Below are positions 34,325 to 43,381 of a DNA stretch of 64,000 bases, piece by piece. The DNA comes from JALHNI01 sp044226365 (GTDB taxonomy: Bacteria; Acidobacteriota; Terriglobia; Bryobacterales; Bryobacteraceae): assembly GCA_044226365.1 (NCBI GenBank), contig JBGAHE010000017.1, positions 17,789 to 81,788 of the forward strand, given 5' to 3'. Positions within the stretch are counted from its first letter, which is position 1; every line of letters begins with the position of its first letter. The notes under the pieces are model-generated. The model did not search any database, had not been told where the DNA came from, and worked only from the letters and a program-made list of their open reading frames with translations. A program made the translations under genes and the position numbers.

Positions 34325-35155
34325 GTGTTGACGTGGAAGATGGCGGCCCTTGCGGCCGTAATGGGAGCCTGCGCCTTTGCTCAGCCTCCCGCGCCTCCGG
34401 CCGCTAAGCCGACTCCGGCGGCCAAGCCCCGCCCCGCTGCTTTTCCGGAACGTCCTCCGGCGGACCCCGCCATGGTCGAACGCGGTAAGGCCGTCTTTGG
34501 CGTCCACTGTACCTTCTGTCATGGCGCCGACGCCCGTGGCGGCTCCGGCGGCACCAACCTGATCCGCGCCGAAGTCGTCATGAACGATCAGGACGGCGAA
34601 CTGATCGGGCCGGTCATCCGCAACGGTCGCGAGGGCATGCCCAAGTTCGACCTGACCCAGAATCAGATTCGCGACATCGCCGCCTTCATTCACAGTTTCC
34701 GCGTCGGTGGCTATGACGTCTCTCGCATGACGCCTCCTACCATCGTCGTCGGTGACCCGCAGGCCGGCCAGACTTACTTCGCTCAGAAGTGCGCCAACTG
34801 TCACTCCGCCACCGGGAATCTCAAGGGCATCGCCTCGCGCATCACGGATGCCAAAGCCCTGCAGCAGACTTGGCTCATGCCCGGCTCCGGACGCTTCGCC
34901 GTCGGCAGCAACGTGCCGCCCACTCGCGTCACCGTCACCGCGGGGGGCAAGAAGTACGAAGGCCGCTTGGTCCGCATCGACGACTTTTTCGTCTCACTGG
35001 CAGAGCCGGACGGCTACCAGCGCACCTTCACGCGCCATGGCGACGTGCCCAAAGTCGAAATCCAGGATCCGCTCACGGGCCATCGCGACTTACTGGGTAC
35101 TTACCGCGACAAAGACATCCACGACGTTACGGCATATCTGGTCACGCTGAAGTAA
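34325..35155 (+). CDS. Exported diheme c-type cytochrome with inserted beta domain
   Basis: A protein of about 276 residues with a signal peptide, a Pro/Ala-rich linker and two haem sites: CTFCH and CANCH. The first belongs to a normal cytochrome c domain (VERGKAVFGVHCTFCHGADA). In the second, about 65 residues (KKYEGRLVRIDDFFVSLAEP region) are inserted before the closing helix (DKDIHDVTAYLVTLK). It is the likely electron acceptor of the PQQ dehydrogenase encoded 15 bases downstream. Start: GTG at 34325, 7 bases after GAGG; a GTG at 34319 is too close to that site. Confidence 0.85.
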   Translation: MLTWKMAALAAVMGACAFAQPPAPPAAKPTPAAKPRPAAFPERPPADPAMVERGKAVFGVHCTFCHGADARGGSGGTNLIRAEVVMNDQDGELIGPVIRNGREGMPKFDLTQNQIRDIAAFIHSFRVGGYDVSRMTPPTIVVGDPQAGQTYFAQKCANCHSATGNLKGIASRITDAKALQQTWLMPGSGRFAVGSNVPPTRVTVTAGGKKYEGRLVRIDDFFVSLAEPDGYQRTFTRHGDVPKVEIQDPLTGHRDLLGTYRDKDIHDVTAYLVTLK

Positions 35156-35170
35156 GAGGTGATTATCGAC

Positions 35171-36829
35171 ATGAAAAACCTACTCTTTGCGCTTCCTCTG
35201 CTCGCCTTCAGCCAGGGCCTCGATCCCGCTCTGCTCACTAAGCCGCTCGCGAACGATTGGCCAACTTACGCGGGTGACTATTCCGGCCAGCGCTACAGCC
35301 GCCTCACGCAGATCACGCCGGAGAACGTCAAAAACCTCACACTTGCCTGGACCACGCGCGTTTCCAATGGCCCGGGCCAAGGCCCCGGCGCCGGCCGCTT
35401 CGGTGGGGGACCGCCTCTCATCGTCGGCGGCGAAGGCACCGGCGAACTGACCGGCGGCGGTGGCACCAGTATCCGCGCTTCCATCCTGCAGGTGGATGGC
35501 ATCCTCTACTTCTCCACGCCCGATAACGCCTGGGCCGTCGACGCCCGCGATGGCCGCACGCTCTGGCATTACTACTGGAAAACGCGCGGCGGCACGCACA
35601 TTGGCAATCGCGGCCTCGGCATGTGGGGCAAGTGGCTCTACATGGAAACGCCGGACGACTATCTCGTCTGCCTCGATTCCGTCACCGGCAAAGAGCGCTG
35701 GCACAAACCCATCGCGGACTTCAACCGCCAGTACTTCTCCACGATGGCGCCCATCGTCATCGGCAACCACATCATTGTCGGTACCGGTAACGACCTCGAC
35801 GCGCCCGGCTACGTGCAAGCCCGTGATCCCGAGACCGGCGATGTTCAATGGACCTTCTACACCGTCCCGCAGAAGAAAGGCGACCCCGGCCTCGAAACCT
35901 GGGGCACGCTCGAAGGCGCCCGGCTCGGCGCCGGCAACGTCTGGATCCCCGGCTCCTACGATCCAGAAACCAAGCTCTATATCTTCGGCACCGGCAACCC
36001 TTCGCCCTCTTACACCAACCCCAAGAGCCGCGACGGCGATAACCTGTACACTTGCTCCCTGGTCGCCATCCATGTCGACACCGGCAAGATGGCCTGGTAT
36101 TACCAGATGAATCCGCACGACACTCACGACTGGGATTCGAGCGAACAGCCCATCCTCGTCGACGGCGAGTTCAAAGGCAAGATGCGCAAGATGGCGCTGC
36201 ACGCCGACCGCAACGGCTACTTCTTCGTCGTCGATCGCCTTACCGGCGAGCATCTACTCACCAGTAAGTTTTCTGACACCGTCAATTGGGTGAAAGAGAT
36301 CAACGCCAAAGGCCAAACCATCCGCGACGTCGCCAAGGACTCGATCGTGCCCGGCTCTCTCGTCTCCCCGAATAACTACGGTGCCACCAACTGGCCTCCC
36401 GCAGCTTACTCGCCCGATACCGGCCTTTTCTATGTCCCCCAAAGCGACACTTACGCGATGTATTACCTCACCGAAACCGACCCGCGCGGTGCCATGGGCT
36501 TGGGCGGCAAGGACGAGCAGCAAGTCGCCTCCATGGGGAGCTACCTGACGGCGATCGACTACAAGACCGGTAAGATCGCCTGGCGTCATCGTTATCCCGG
36601 CGCCGGTGGCTTCGGCGGCGGCAATGGCGTCCTCACCACGGCCAGCAAGCTTGTCTTCGCTGGTGACGTCGCCGGCAATCTGGTGGCCTATGAAGCCACC
36701 AATGGCCGGATCCTCTGGCACACCCGCCTCGGCGGCGTCTCGAACGCTCCGCAGACTTACCTGCTCGATGGTAAGCAGTACTTACTGGTGGCTGCCGGCG
36801 ATACGCTCTTCTCGTTCTACTTACAGTAA
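35171..36829 (+). CDS. PQQ-dependent alcohol dehydrogenase-like quinoprotein
   Basis: A 552-residue, eight-bladed propeller with signal peptide (MKNLLFALPLLAFSQG). Propeller tryptophan-docking repeats are seen (DARDGRTLWHYYWKTRGG, DSVTGKERWHKP, DPETGDVQWTFY, DYKTGKIAWRHRYPG). The metal/catalytic region has N276 (GTGNPSP) and D320-W-D322 (HDTHDWDSSEQ). A second Asp two residues after the catalytic one is the mark of lanthanide-dependent enzymes. The adjacent-cysteine pair of methanol dehydrogenases is absent. Substrate unknown. No PQQ synthesis genes lie in the window. ATG at 35171 preferred; GTG at 35159 is possible. Confidence 0.88.
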   Translation: MKNLLFALPLLAFSQGLDPALLTKPLANDWPTYAGDYSGQRYSRLTQITPENVKNLTLAWTTRVSNGPGQGPGAGRFGGGPPLIVGGEGTGELTGGGGTSIRASILQVDGILYFSTPDNAWAVDARDGRTLWHYYWKTRGGTHIGNRGLGMWGKWLYMETPDDYLVCLDSVTGKERWHKPIADFNRQYFSTMAPIVIGNHIIVGTGNDLDAPGYVQARDPETGDVQWTFYTVPQKKGDPGLETWGTLEGARLGAGNVWIPGSYDPETKLYIFGTGNPSPSYTNPKSRDGDNLYTCSLVAIHVDTGKMAWYYQMNPHDTHDWDSSEQPILVDGEFKGKMRKMALHADRNGYFFVVDRLTGEHLLTSKFSDTVNWVKEINAKGQTIRDVAKDSIVPGSLVSPNNYGATNWPPAAYSPDTGLFYVPQSDTYAMYYLTETDPRGAMGLGGKDEQQVASMGSYLTAIDYKTGKIAWRHRYPGAGGFGGGNGVLTTASKLVFAGDVAGNLVAYEATNGRILWHTRLGGVSNAPQTYLLDGKQYLLVAAGDTLFSFYLQ

Positions 36830-37642
36830 GTGCGAGCTCTGGTCGCTACCTTCGCCCTGCTGATGCTGGTGCCCGTGCCCGGCGTCTCCGCTTTCCGACG
36901 CCGGCGCGCCCCCACACATCAGGGCGCTGCCGGCGCGTCGCTGCGCAAGCGCCTCCACATCAACAGCCTCATTACGCAGGAAGGCTCCGCCGAAGTGGAA
37001 GCCGGCGGCGCCCTCTCGCTCACCGGCGATCTCGCCGGTACCTTCTCCCTGCCCACCGTCCTGAAGTACACGCCGCCCTCTTCCAGCACCGAGTTCAACG
37101 TCAGTTTCGACAGCCTCGTAGATGACCTCGATGCCACGCACTTCAGCGACCGTGTCACGCTCGGCCTCACCCACGAGTTCGCTCCCTGGCACGGCCTGTC
37201 GCTCGCGGCCGGCCCGCAGGTCTCGCTCTTCACGCGAGGCGAAAGCGGAGCGCGGATCGGCGCGGTCGCGCTGGCCCGGGCCAGTCTTGCCGGTCAAATC
37301 GATGGCGGCCTTACCGCCACTTATAGTCAAGCCACGCATACTTCGGCCACCAACCCTGCTGGCCTACTCGACTTGGGCGGCGGCTTCGGCCGCCAACTCC
37401 GTCCCCACATCACCGCCCACGCGAATTACCTCTACGAAAAGGCCACTGGCTACTCACCGCAGCACTCGCTCTACGAAGGCATCGAGTTCCAGTTCACGCC
37501 GCACGTGGCCCTCGACCTCTCCGTGCAGCAGGTCGGCGTCGGCAGCGCGGTGCTCGACCACCAATTCGTCGCGGGGCTCACCATCAATTTAGGCCCGCCC
37601 ACCCATTGGTTGCGGCGCCGTCACGAGAAACTGCCAAAATAA
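36830..37642 (+). CDS. Outer-membrane-type beta-barrel protein of unknown function
   Basis: A 270-residue protein beginning with a GTG directly after the dehydrogenase stop. It has a signal peptide (up to VPGVSA), an Arg-rich stretch, and then alternating amphipathic strands (SAEVEAGGALSLTGDLAG, TEFNVSFDSLVDDL, HGLSLAAGPQVSLF, GGLTATYSQATH, HVALDLSVQQVG) typical of small barrels. Position implies coexpression with the cytochrome and dehydrogenase, perhaps as a channel for the substrate. No family recognised. Confidence 0.72.
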   Translation: MRALVATFALLMLVPVPGVSAFRRRRAPTHQGAAGASLRKRLHINSLITQEGSAEVEAGGALSLTGDLAGTFSLPTVLKYTPPSSSTEFNVSFDSLVDDLDATHFSDRVTLGLTHEFAPWHGLSLAAGPQVSLFTRGESGARIGAVALARASLAGQIDGGLTATYSQATHTSATNPAGLLDLGGGFGRQLRPHITAHANYLYEKATGYSPQHSLYEGIEFQFTPHVALDLSVQQVGVGSAVLDHQFVAGLTINLGPPTHWLRRRHEKLPK

Positions 37643-37648
37643 AGGGCT

Positions 37649-39745
37649 ATGGGCTTAAGACCTCTCGCCACGATGTTGGTCTGCGCTGCGCTTTCGGCCT
37701 GGGCGGCCGATGGCAAGCGCTTCATCACCGAAACTGACCTCTATCGCTTCGAATGGGTCGCTGATCCCCAGATCTCGCCCGATGGCGCCAGCGTCATCTA
37801 TACTCGCGTTAACGTCAACGCCAAGCGCGACAACTACGAGACCGCTCTCTGGATGGTCCCCACGCGCGGCGGCGCCCCGCGCCAACTCACCGCCGGCCCG
37901 CGCGATAGTGGCGCGCGCTGGTCGCCCGATGGCAAGCTGGTCGCGTTCGTCCGCGCCTCCGATACGGCCAGCCAGATCCATCTGCTCCCCATGCAGGGCG
38001 GCGAAGCTCGTCCCCTCACCGACCTTCCCCGCGGCGCGGGCGCCCCCGTCTGGTCCCCCGATGGACGCATGATTCTCTTCTCCTCCGCCAACCTCACTGC
38101 CGACTTCGAGAAGAAGAAAGACGAAGAGAAGAGCGACGTCCGCGTCATTACGCGCGCTGTTTATCGCAGCAATGGCGGCGGCTACACGGACCCTGAACGT
38201 CCCAGCCATCTCTGGATCGTCGACGTCCCCGCCGTTCCCGGCACGCCTGGCAAGGCCCGCCAGATCACCAGCGGCGAGTTCAGCGAAACCGGCGCCATCT
38301 GGTCCAAGGACTCCAGCAAAATCTTCTTCACCTCGAACCGCGTCACCGAGTCTTACTACGACTCACCCGACGCTGACATTTATGTCGTCAGCGCGCAGGG
38401 CGGGGAATTCACACCCGTCGCGTCCATCGATGGCCCCATCGGCACGCTCTCGCTCAGCCCGGACGGCACCACCCTCGCCTTCACCGGCGCGCTGAATCGC
38501 GGTCCCGGCGTCACCCAGCGTTCTTACAGCCAGACCGACCTCTGGATCACCTCCGCCACCTCTGCCTCCACGCCGAAGAACCTCACCCTCAACTACGACT
38601 TCGACATCGCCGGCGGCATCGGGGGCGATCAGGCCCCGCCCCGCGGCGGCGGCTCCGCCTCCCCTTTCTGGAGTGCCGACGGTCGTTCCGTCTTCGTCAT
38701 CGGCGCCGAAGAAGGCCGCGCCAATCTCAAACGCATCGACATCGGCACCGCGAAGGTCGAGTCCTTCACCACCGGTGACGAATCCATCTCCTCTTACACC
38801 GCCACGCCGGATGGCAGGAAGGTGGCGGCCCACATCTCCACGCCGGTCAACATCGGCGATGTCTTCCTCATCGAAGGCTCCACCCGTACCCAACTCACGC
38901 GCACCAACGAAAAACTCTATTCCGAAGTACAGCTCACCGCGCCGGAGATGATCTGGTATCAAAGCTTCGACGGCAAGCGGATTCAGGCTTGGGTGCAGCG
39001 TCCGCCGAACTACGACCCCGCCAAGAAGTATCCGCTCATCCTGAACATCCACGGCGGTCCGCACGCCGCCTATGGCTACGTCTTCGATCACGAGTTCCAG
39101 TGGATGGCGGCCAAGGGCTACATCGTGCTCTACCCCAATCCCCGCGGCAGCACCACTTATGGACAGGACTTCGGCAACGTCATTCAATACCACTACCCCG
39201 GCGACGACCATCGCGATCTCATGGCCGGCGTTGACGAGTTACTCAAGCGCGGTTGGGTCGATCCGGAGCGCCTCGGCGTTACCGGTGGCAGCGGTGGCGG
39301 CGTGCTCACCAACTGGGCCATCAGCCACACCGATCGCTTCAAGGCCGCAGTCTCCCAACGCTCCATCGCTGATTGGACCGGCTTCTGGTACACCGCCGAC
39401 TTCAGCCAGTTCACCCCGTCCTGGTTCCGCGGTGCGCCCTGGGAATCCGAAGCCGACTACAAAGAGCGTTCGCCCATCACCCACGTCCGCAACATCAAAA
39501 CTCCGCTCATGCTGATCGAAGGCGACGCGGATCTGCGCACCCCGCCCGCTGTCGGCGGCGAACAGATGTTCCGCGCCCTGAAGTACCTCAAAAAGCCCGT
39601 CGTCATGATTCGCTTCCCCGGCGAGTCGCATGAGCTCTCACGGTCCGGCAAGCCCACGCACCGCGTGGAACGCTTGCAGCACATCGTCGCTTGGTTCGAT
39701 AAGTATCTGCTCGGCGCCGAGGTGAAGACCTACGACGTGCGCTGA
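37649..39745 (+). CDS. Exported S9-family peptidase (dipeptidyl/acylaminoacyl peptidase type)
   Basis: A 698-residue protein with signal peptide, an N-terminal beta-propeller (WVADPQISPDGASVIYTRV; RWSPDGKLVAFVRASD; WSPDGRMILFSSAN) and a C-terminal alpha/beta hydrolase. The triad is S548 in TGGSGGG, D628 in EGDADLRTPP and H661 in GESHELS; the oxyanion region is HGGPHAAYG. It should cleave short peptides in the periplasm. It starts 6 bases after the barrel gene, so it may end the same operon. The last 16 bases overlap the convergent rfbB gene. Confidence 0.93.
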   Translation: MGLRPLATMLVCAALSAWAADGKRFITETDLYRFEWVADPQISPDGASVIYTRVNVNAKRDNYETALWMVPTRGGAPRQLTAGPRDSGARWSPDGKLVAFVRASDTASQIHLLPMQGGEARPLTDLPRGAGAPVWSPDGRMILFSSANLTADFEKKKDEEKSDVRVITRAVYRSNGGGYTDPERPSHLWIVDVPAVPGTPGKARQITSGEFSETGAIWSKDSSKIFFTSNRVTESYYDSPDADIYVVSAQGGEFTPVASIDGPIGTLSLSPDGTTLAFTGALNRGPGVTQRSYSQTDLWITSATSASTPKNLTLNYDFDIAGGIGGDQAPPRGGGSASPFWSADGRSVFVIGAEEGRANLKRIDIGTAKVESFTTGDESISSYTATPDGRKVAAHISTPVNIGDVFLIEGSTRTQLTRTNEKLYSEVQLTAPEMIWYQSFDGKRIQAWVQRPPNYDPAKKYPLILNIHGGPHAAYGYVFDHEFQWMAAKGYIVLYPNPRGSTTYGQDFGNVIQYHYPGDDHRDLMAGVDELLKRGWVDPERLGVTGGSGGGVLTNWAISHTDRFKAAVSQRSIADWTGFWYTADFSQFTPSWFRGAPWESEADYKERSPITHVRNIKTPLMLIEGDADLRTPPAVGGEQMFRALKYLKKPVVMIRFPGESHELSRSGKPTHRVERLQHIVAWFDKYLLGAEVKTYDVR

Positions 39746-40746
39746 GCGTAGTTCAGTTCGTAGAAGCGGCGGTACTCGCCGGAGCGCACGCGCTCCACCC
39801 AGTCGCGATTCTGGCGATACCAGTCCACCGTCAACTGCAGCCCGCGGTCGAAGTCCATCGCCGGCGTCCAGCCGGTTTCGGCTTCCAGCTTTGCGCTTGT
39901 CAGTGCATAGCGCCGGTCATGACCCGGCCGGTCCGCCACCGTCTTCATCAGACCTTCTGACGCCCCGGTCGCCTTCAAAATGCGCTTCACCACTTCGAGA
40001 TTCGGCAGCGAACAATTGCCGCCGATGTTGTAGACTTCTCCCGCCCGGCCCTTCTCCAGCACGGCGCGAATGCCGGCGCAGTGGTCCTCCACAAACAGCC
40101 AGTCCCGCACCTGCTGACCGTCGCCATAGATCGGCAAATCACGCCCTTCGAGCGCATTCGAAATCATCAGCGGAATCAGCTTCTCCGGAAACTGAAACGG
40201 CCCATAGTTGTTCGAAGCGCGTGTCACCACCACCGGCAGCTTGTAGGTCGTGTGGTAGGAAAGCGCCAACAGATCTGACCCGGCCTTCGACGCCGAATAC
40301 GGGCTCGACGTCTTCAGCGGATATTGCTCGTCGGCCTCATGTGGCGCCTCGATCGATCCATAAACTTCATCCGTCGAAACATGCACGAAGCGCGCCAGCT
40401 TGGCTGCCCGCGCCGCTTCCAGTAGCGTGAACGTTCCGCGCAGATTCGTCTCAAACACCGGCGTCGGCGCGTGAATGCTGCGGTCCACGTGCGATTCAGC
40501 CGCAAAGTGCACAATCGCATCCGGCGTCTCGTCCGCCAGAATCTGGTTCACGCAAGCGGCGTCGGCGATGTCGCCTTCCACGAATCGGTAGCGCGGATTC
40601 TCGGCGATCGAAGCCAGATTCTCCAGGTTGCCCGCGTAAGTCAGCTTGTCCAGATTGACGATCTGCGTCGATGCGTCGAGCGCGAGTGTCGTCCGCACAA
40701 ACGCGGAGCCGATGAACCCCGCCCCACCCGTCACCAGCAATTTCAT
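39730..40746 (-). CDS. rfbB: dTDP-glucose 4,6-dehydratase
   Basis: A 338-residue extended SDR. The NAD site TGGAGFIGSAFVR is at the start; the catalytic SPYSASKAGSDLL (YxxxK) and HVSTDEVYGS are intact, together with FAAESHVDRSI. It makes dTDP-4-keto-6-deoxyglucose from dTDP-glucose, the second step to dTDP-rhamnose and related sugars. The ATG at 40746 overlaps the rfbC stop. An open frame continues upstream but that is the shadow of rfbC. Confidence 0.94.
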   Translation of the reverse strand: MKLLVTGGAGFIGSAFVRTTLALDASTQIVNLDKLTYAGNLENLASIAENPRYRFVEGDIADAACVNQILADETPDAIVHFAAESHVDRSIHAPTPVFETNLRGTFTLLEAARAAKLARFVHVSTDEVYGSIEAPHEADEQYPLKTSSPYSASKAGSDLLALSYHTTYKLPVVVTRASNNYGPFQFPEKLIPLMISNALEGRDLPIYGDGQQVRDWLFVEDHCAGIRAVLEKGRAGEVYNIGGNCSLPNLEVVKRILKATGASEGLMKTVADRPGHDRRYALTSAKLEAETGWTPAMDFDRGLQLTVDWYRQNRDWVERVRSGEYRRFYELNYAQRTS

Positions 40747-41300
40747 TTGTGCTGCAGTTCCCAGTCGTAATTGAGCCCGGGATCGTTGTAGGCGATGCGC
40801 CCTTCGTCCGCGGGATTGTAGTGACGATCGGTGACGTACACCAGCATCGCCGCCTGCTCTCCGATCACCTTGTAGCCATGCGCCACACCCGGCGGAATCA
40901 GAATCTGCCAGTGGCGCAATTGCCCCACGTAAAGCGTATTCCGCAAGCCGTACGTCGGCGAATCCGGCCGTAGATCCACCAGCCCCACCTGGAACATACC
41001 CTGCACCGGCACCCACAGGTCCGTCTGCAGGCGATGGTAGTGGAATGCCTTGATCGTTCCCGGATAGCTCAGCGCGGAGGACACCTGCGTCGACGTCGTC
41101 GGAAAGCCCGCCGCGAGCCCTTCGCCAAGGCGGAACACTTCGAGAAAATAGCCGCGATCGTCCGGAAACAGCGCAAACGGCTGAAGGCGCACGCCGTCGA
41201 TCAGGTCCGCCGAATCCGGCTTGATGATGACCTTGCCGATCCCCTTCTCATTCCCCATCGACTCCCAGTTCAACAGTCGCATCGGCGCAGCAATGCTCAT
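40743..41300 (-). CDS. rfbC: dTDP-4-dehydrorhamnose 3,5-epimerase family protein
   Basis: A 185-residue cupin-fold dTDP-sugar isomerase: FALFPDDRGYFLEVFR, the His in IKAFHYHRLQTDLW (classical RGLHYQ is altered), VDLRPDSPTYG, ILIPPGVAHGY and YNDPGLNYDW. It converts dTDP-4-keto-6-deoxyglucose to the rhamnose configuration. The changed active-site loop leaves open a related isomerase activity. Coupled to rfbA and rfbB by ATGA overlaps on both sides. Confidence 0.88.
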   Translation of the reverse strand: MSIAAPMRLLNWESMGNEKGIGKVIIKPDSADLIDGVRLQPFALFPDDRGYFLEVFRLGEGLAAGFPTTSTQVSSALSYPGTIKAFHYHRLQTDLWVPVQGMFQVGLVDLRPDSPTYGLRNTLYVGQLRHWQILIPPGVAHGYKVIGEQAAMLVYVTDRHYNPADEGRIAYNDPGLNYDWELQHK

Positions 41301-42028
41301 CGCGCACCGCCGGCCCGCGTCTCGGCCACCAGATTCGTGGCCCGCCGCAGCGAGTCGAACGTGCCGGCGTCCGTCCACCAGCCCGTCAGGTAATTAAAGC
41401 TCATCGTGCCTTCGCGGATATAGGCGTTGTTCACGTCGGTGATCTCGAGCTCGCCGCGTCGCGAAGGCTTCAGGTGTCGGCACTTTTCGAACACCGTCGA
41501 ATCATACATGTAGATGCCGGTCACCGCGAGATTTGTCTTCGGATGCTCCGGCTTCTCCTCGATGCCCACGATCCGGTCGCCCGCCAGTTCCGCCACGCCG
41601 AAGCGCGAGGCGTCGTGCACTTCCTTCAGCAGGATCTTCGCGCCCACCTTTTGTTGCTCAAAGTCGCGGACGGCCTGCGCAATCGAACCCTCGATCAGGT
41701 TGTCGCCCAGGATCACGCACACCGGCTCGTCTTCGGCGAAATGCTCCGCCAGCGCCAGCGCTTCGGCGATGCCGCCTTCGCCTTCCTGGTAGGCGTAGTT
41801 GATCTGCTTGAGCCCGAATTCCTTGCCGTTCGCCAGCAGACGCAGAAAATCGCCCGCATTGCGTCCGCCCGTCACCACCAGCACTTCCAGAATGCCCGCT
41901 TCCACCAACGTTTCGATCGGGTAATAGATCATCGGCTTGTCGTAGATCGGAAGCAGATGCTTGTTGGTGATCTTCGTTAGCGGGTAGAGGCGGCTGCCCG
42001 TGCCTCCCGCGAGTACCACGCCCTTCAT
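41297..42028 (-). CDS. rfbA: Glucose-1-phosphate thymidylyltransferase, short form
   Basis: A 243-residue nucleotidyltransferase with the GGTGSRLYPLTK signature, YDKPMIYYPIETL, ILGDNLIEG and the WTDAGTFDSL closing motif. It produces dTDP-glucose, the entry to the pathway. The protein is about 50 residues shorter than E. coli-type RmlA, lacking the C-terminal extension, as in the short form of the family. First gene of the rfbA-rfbC-rfbB set; rfbD (reductase) is not in the window. A TGATACCAT box at 42081-42073 is a candidate promoter. Confidence 0.9.
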   Translation of the reverse strand: MKGVVLAGGTGSRLYPLTKITNKHLLPIYDKPMIYYPIETLVEAGILEVLVVTGGRNAGDFLRLLANGKEFGLKQINYAYQEGEGGIAEALALAEHFAEDEPVCVILGDNLIEGSIAQAVRDFEQQKVGAKILLKEVHDASRFGVAELAGDRIVGIEEKPEHPKTNLAVTGIYMYDSTVFEKCRHLKPSRRGELEITDVNNAYIREGTMSFNYLTGWWTDAGTFDSLRRATNLVAETRAGGAR

Positions 42029-42072
42029 CGGACGTGCCTCGAGCTGTCGGCTTGATTTTGCACGTAACTTCG

Positions 42073-42082
42073 ATGGTATCAT
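42073..42082. promoter_or_regulatory. Two-way extended -10 element between rfbA and the cupin gene
   Basis: The near-palindrome ATGGTATCAT gives TGGTATCAT on the plus strand, ending 9 bases before the cupin ATG, and TGATACCAT on the minus strand, about 44 bases before the rfbA ATG. TTGATT at 42052-42057 could serve as a plus-strand -35. Confidence 0.4.
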
Positions 42083-42091
42083 GTGCCCCGA

Positions 42092-42442
42092 ATGACGCTT
42101 CACTCCTGGAACCAGATCACCCGCGAGCAGATGAACGAGTTCGTCGTGCGCCAGGTGATCCACGGCACGCACATGACGATCTCCCGCCTGGAACTGAAGC
42201 CCGGCGCCGTCGTGCAGCGCCACCAGCATCACAACGAGCAGATGACGATCATGATCTCCGGCCGCCTCCGCTTCATCTTCCCGGATAAGACCGTCGAAAT
42301 CGCCGCCGGCGAAGTGATGGAGATTGCCCCGAACTTGCCGCACCGCGTCGAAGCGCTCGAAGAGTCGCTCGCCATCGATGTCTTTTCGCCCGTCCGTGAG
42401 GACTGGCGCCGCGGCGACGACGCCTACCTACGAGGCAATTGA
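42092..42442 (+). CDS. Small cupin protein
   Basis: A protein of 116 residues with one cupin domain: VVQRHQHHNEQMTIMISGRLR (metal ligands of motif 1) and IAPNLPHRVEALEE (motif 2). It is likely a small metalloprotein or sugar-binding cupin; substrate unknown. There is no ribosome site, and the predicted promoter implies a near-leaderless start at the ATG 42092 rather than the GTG at 42083. It overlaps the convergent dehydratase by 15 bases. Confidence 0.85.
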   Translation: MTLHSWNQITREQMNEFVVRQVIHGTHMTISRLELKPGAVVQRHQHHNEQMTIMISGRLRFIFPDKTVEIAAGEVMEIAPNLPHRVEALEESLAIDVFSPVREDWRRGDDAYLRGN

Positions 42443-43381
42443 CGCAATCAGGTCGAGATCCACGTTGCCTCCCGAGATCACCAGGCCCACGCGCTTGACC
42501 CCCGCCGGCAGCTTGCCCGCCAGCGCCGCGGCCACGCACACCGCGCCGCTTGGCTCCACCACGATCTTCAGCCGCTCCATCAGGAGCCGCATCGCCTGCT
42601 TGATCTCGTCTTCGCTCACCAGCAGAATGTCGGTCAGCTTTTCCTGCACGATGGGGAACGTCTTGGCGCCCGGCCGTGGCGAGCGCAACCCGTCGGCGAT
42701 CGTCGTCGAGTTGTCCACCGTCACCCGTTCTTTCGCCCGCAGCGACAAGTACGTATCGTTCGCCAACTCCGGCTCCACGCCGTACACCTTCAACTGCGGG
42801 TTGATGTCCTTGGCGATCGTCGCGCAGCCGGCCGCCATGCCGCCGCCGCCGATGCACACCAGCAGCGTATCGAGGTCCGGCACATCTTCCAGCAACTCGA
42901 GTGCTAGAGTGCCTTGCCCGGCCATCGTTCGCTCATCGTCGAACGGATGCAGAAACGTCCCGCCCGTCTGCGCCAGAATGTCGCGTGCCAGCGCCTCGCG
43001 ATCGGTCGTCGACCGGTCGTACTGAATGATCTCCGCGCCCCGGTCACGCGTCGCGATCAGCTTGGCCTGCGGCGCATCGTCCGGCATGATGATCGTCGCG
43101 TGAATTCCGAGCGCCTGCGCTGCGATCGCCACTGCTTGCGCATGGTTCCCGGAGGACACCGCCACAATGCCCTTCGCCCGGTCCTCCGGCGGAATCTGCC
43201 GCGCGAAGTTCGTCGCGCCGCGGATCTTGAACGACCCCGAAGTCTGAAAGTTCTCCGCTTTGAGGAAACACTGCGCGCCGGCCCGCTGGTCCAGGCTGCG
43301 CGACGTCAGCACCGGAGTGCGCTTAACGGCATCCGCAATGCGCGCCGCCGCGTCGCGCACCTCCTGCGCCGAAAGAGCCAT
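42428..43381 (-). CDS. PLP-dependent threonine/serine dehydratase
   Basis: A 317-residue fold-type II PLP enzyme. The Schiff-base lysine is in QTSGSFKIRGATN, with SSGNHAQAVA and the phosphate-binding loop CIGGGGMAAG. There is no C-terminal ACT regulatory domain, so it resembles catabolic threonine dehydratase or serine racemase more than biosynthetic IlvA. It shares the sequence TAATG with the hydroxyacid dehydrogenase gene upstream, so the two are coupled; that pairing could process a 2-keto acid product. Confidence 0.9.
   Translation of the reverse strand: MALSAQEVRDAAARIADAVKRTPVLTSRSLDQRAGAQCFLKAENFQTSGSFKIRGATNFARQIPPEDRAKGIVAVSSGNHAQAVAIAAQALGIHATIIMPDDAPQAKLIATRDRGAEIIQYDRSTTDREALARDILAQTGGTFLHPFDDERTMAGQGTLALELLEDVPDLDTLLVCIGGGGMAAGCATIAKDINPQLKVYGVEPELANDTYLSLRAKERVTVDNSTTIADGLRSPRPGAKTFPIVQEKLTDILLVSEDEIKQAMRLLMERLKIVVEPSGAVCVAAALAGKLPAGVKRVGLVISGGNVDLDLIASIAS

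Noticed and set aside
42083..42091. GTG at 42083 as start of the cupin gene
   Set aside because: The likely -10 box ends at 42082, so the GTG would not be inside the transcript; the ATG at 42092 fits better.
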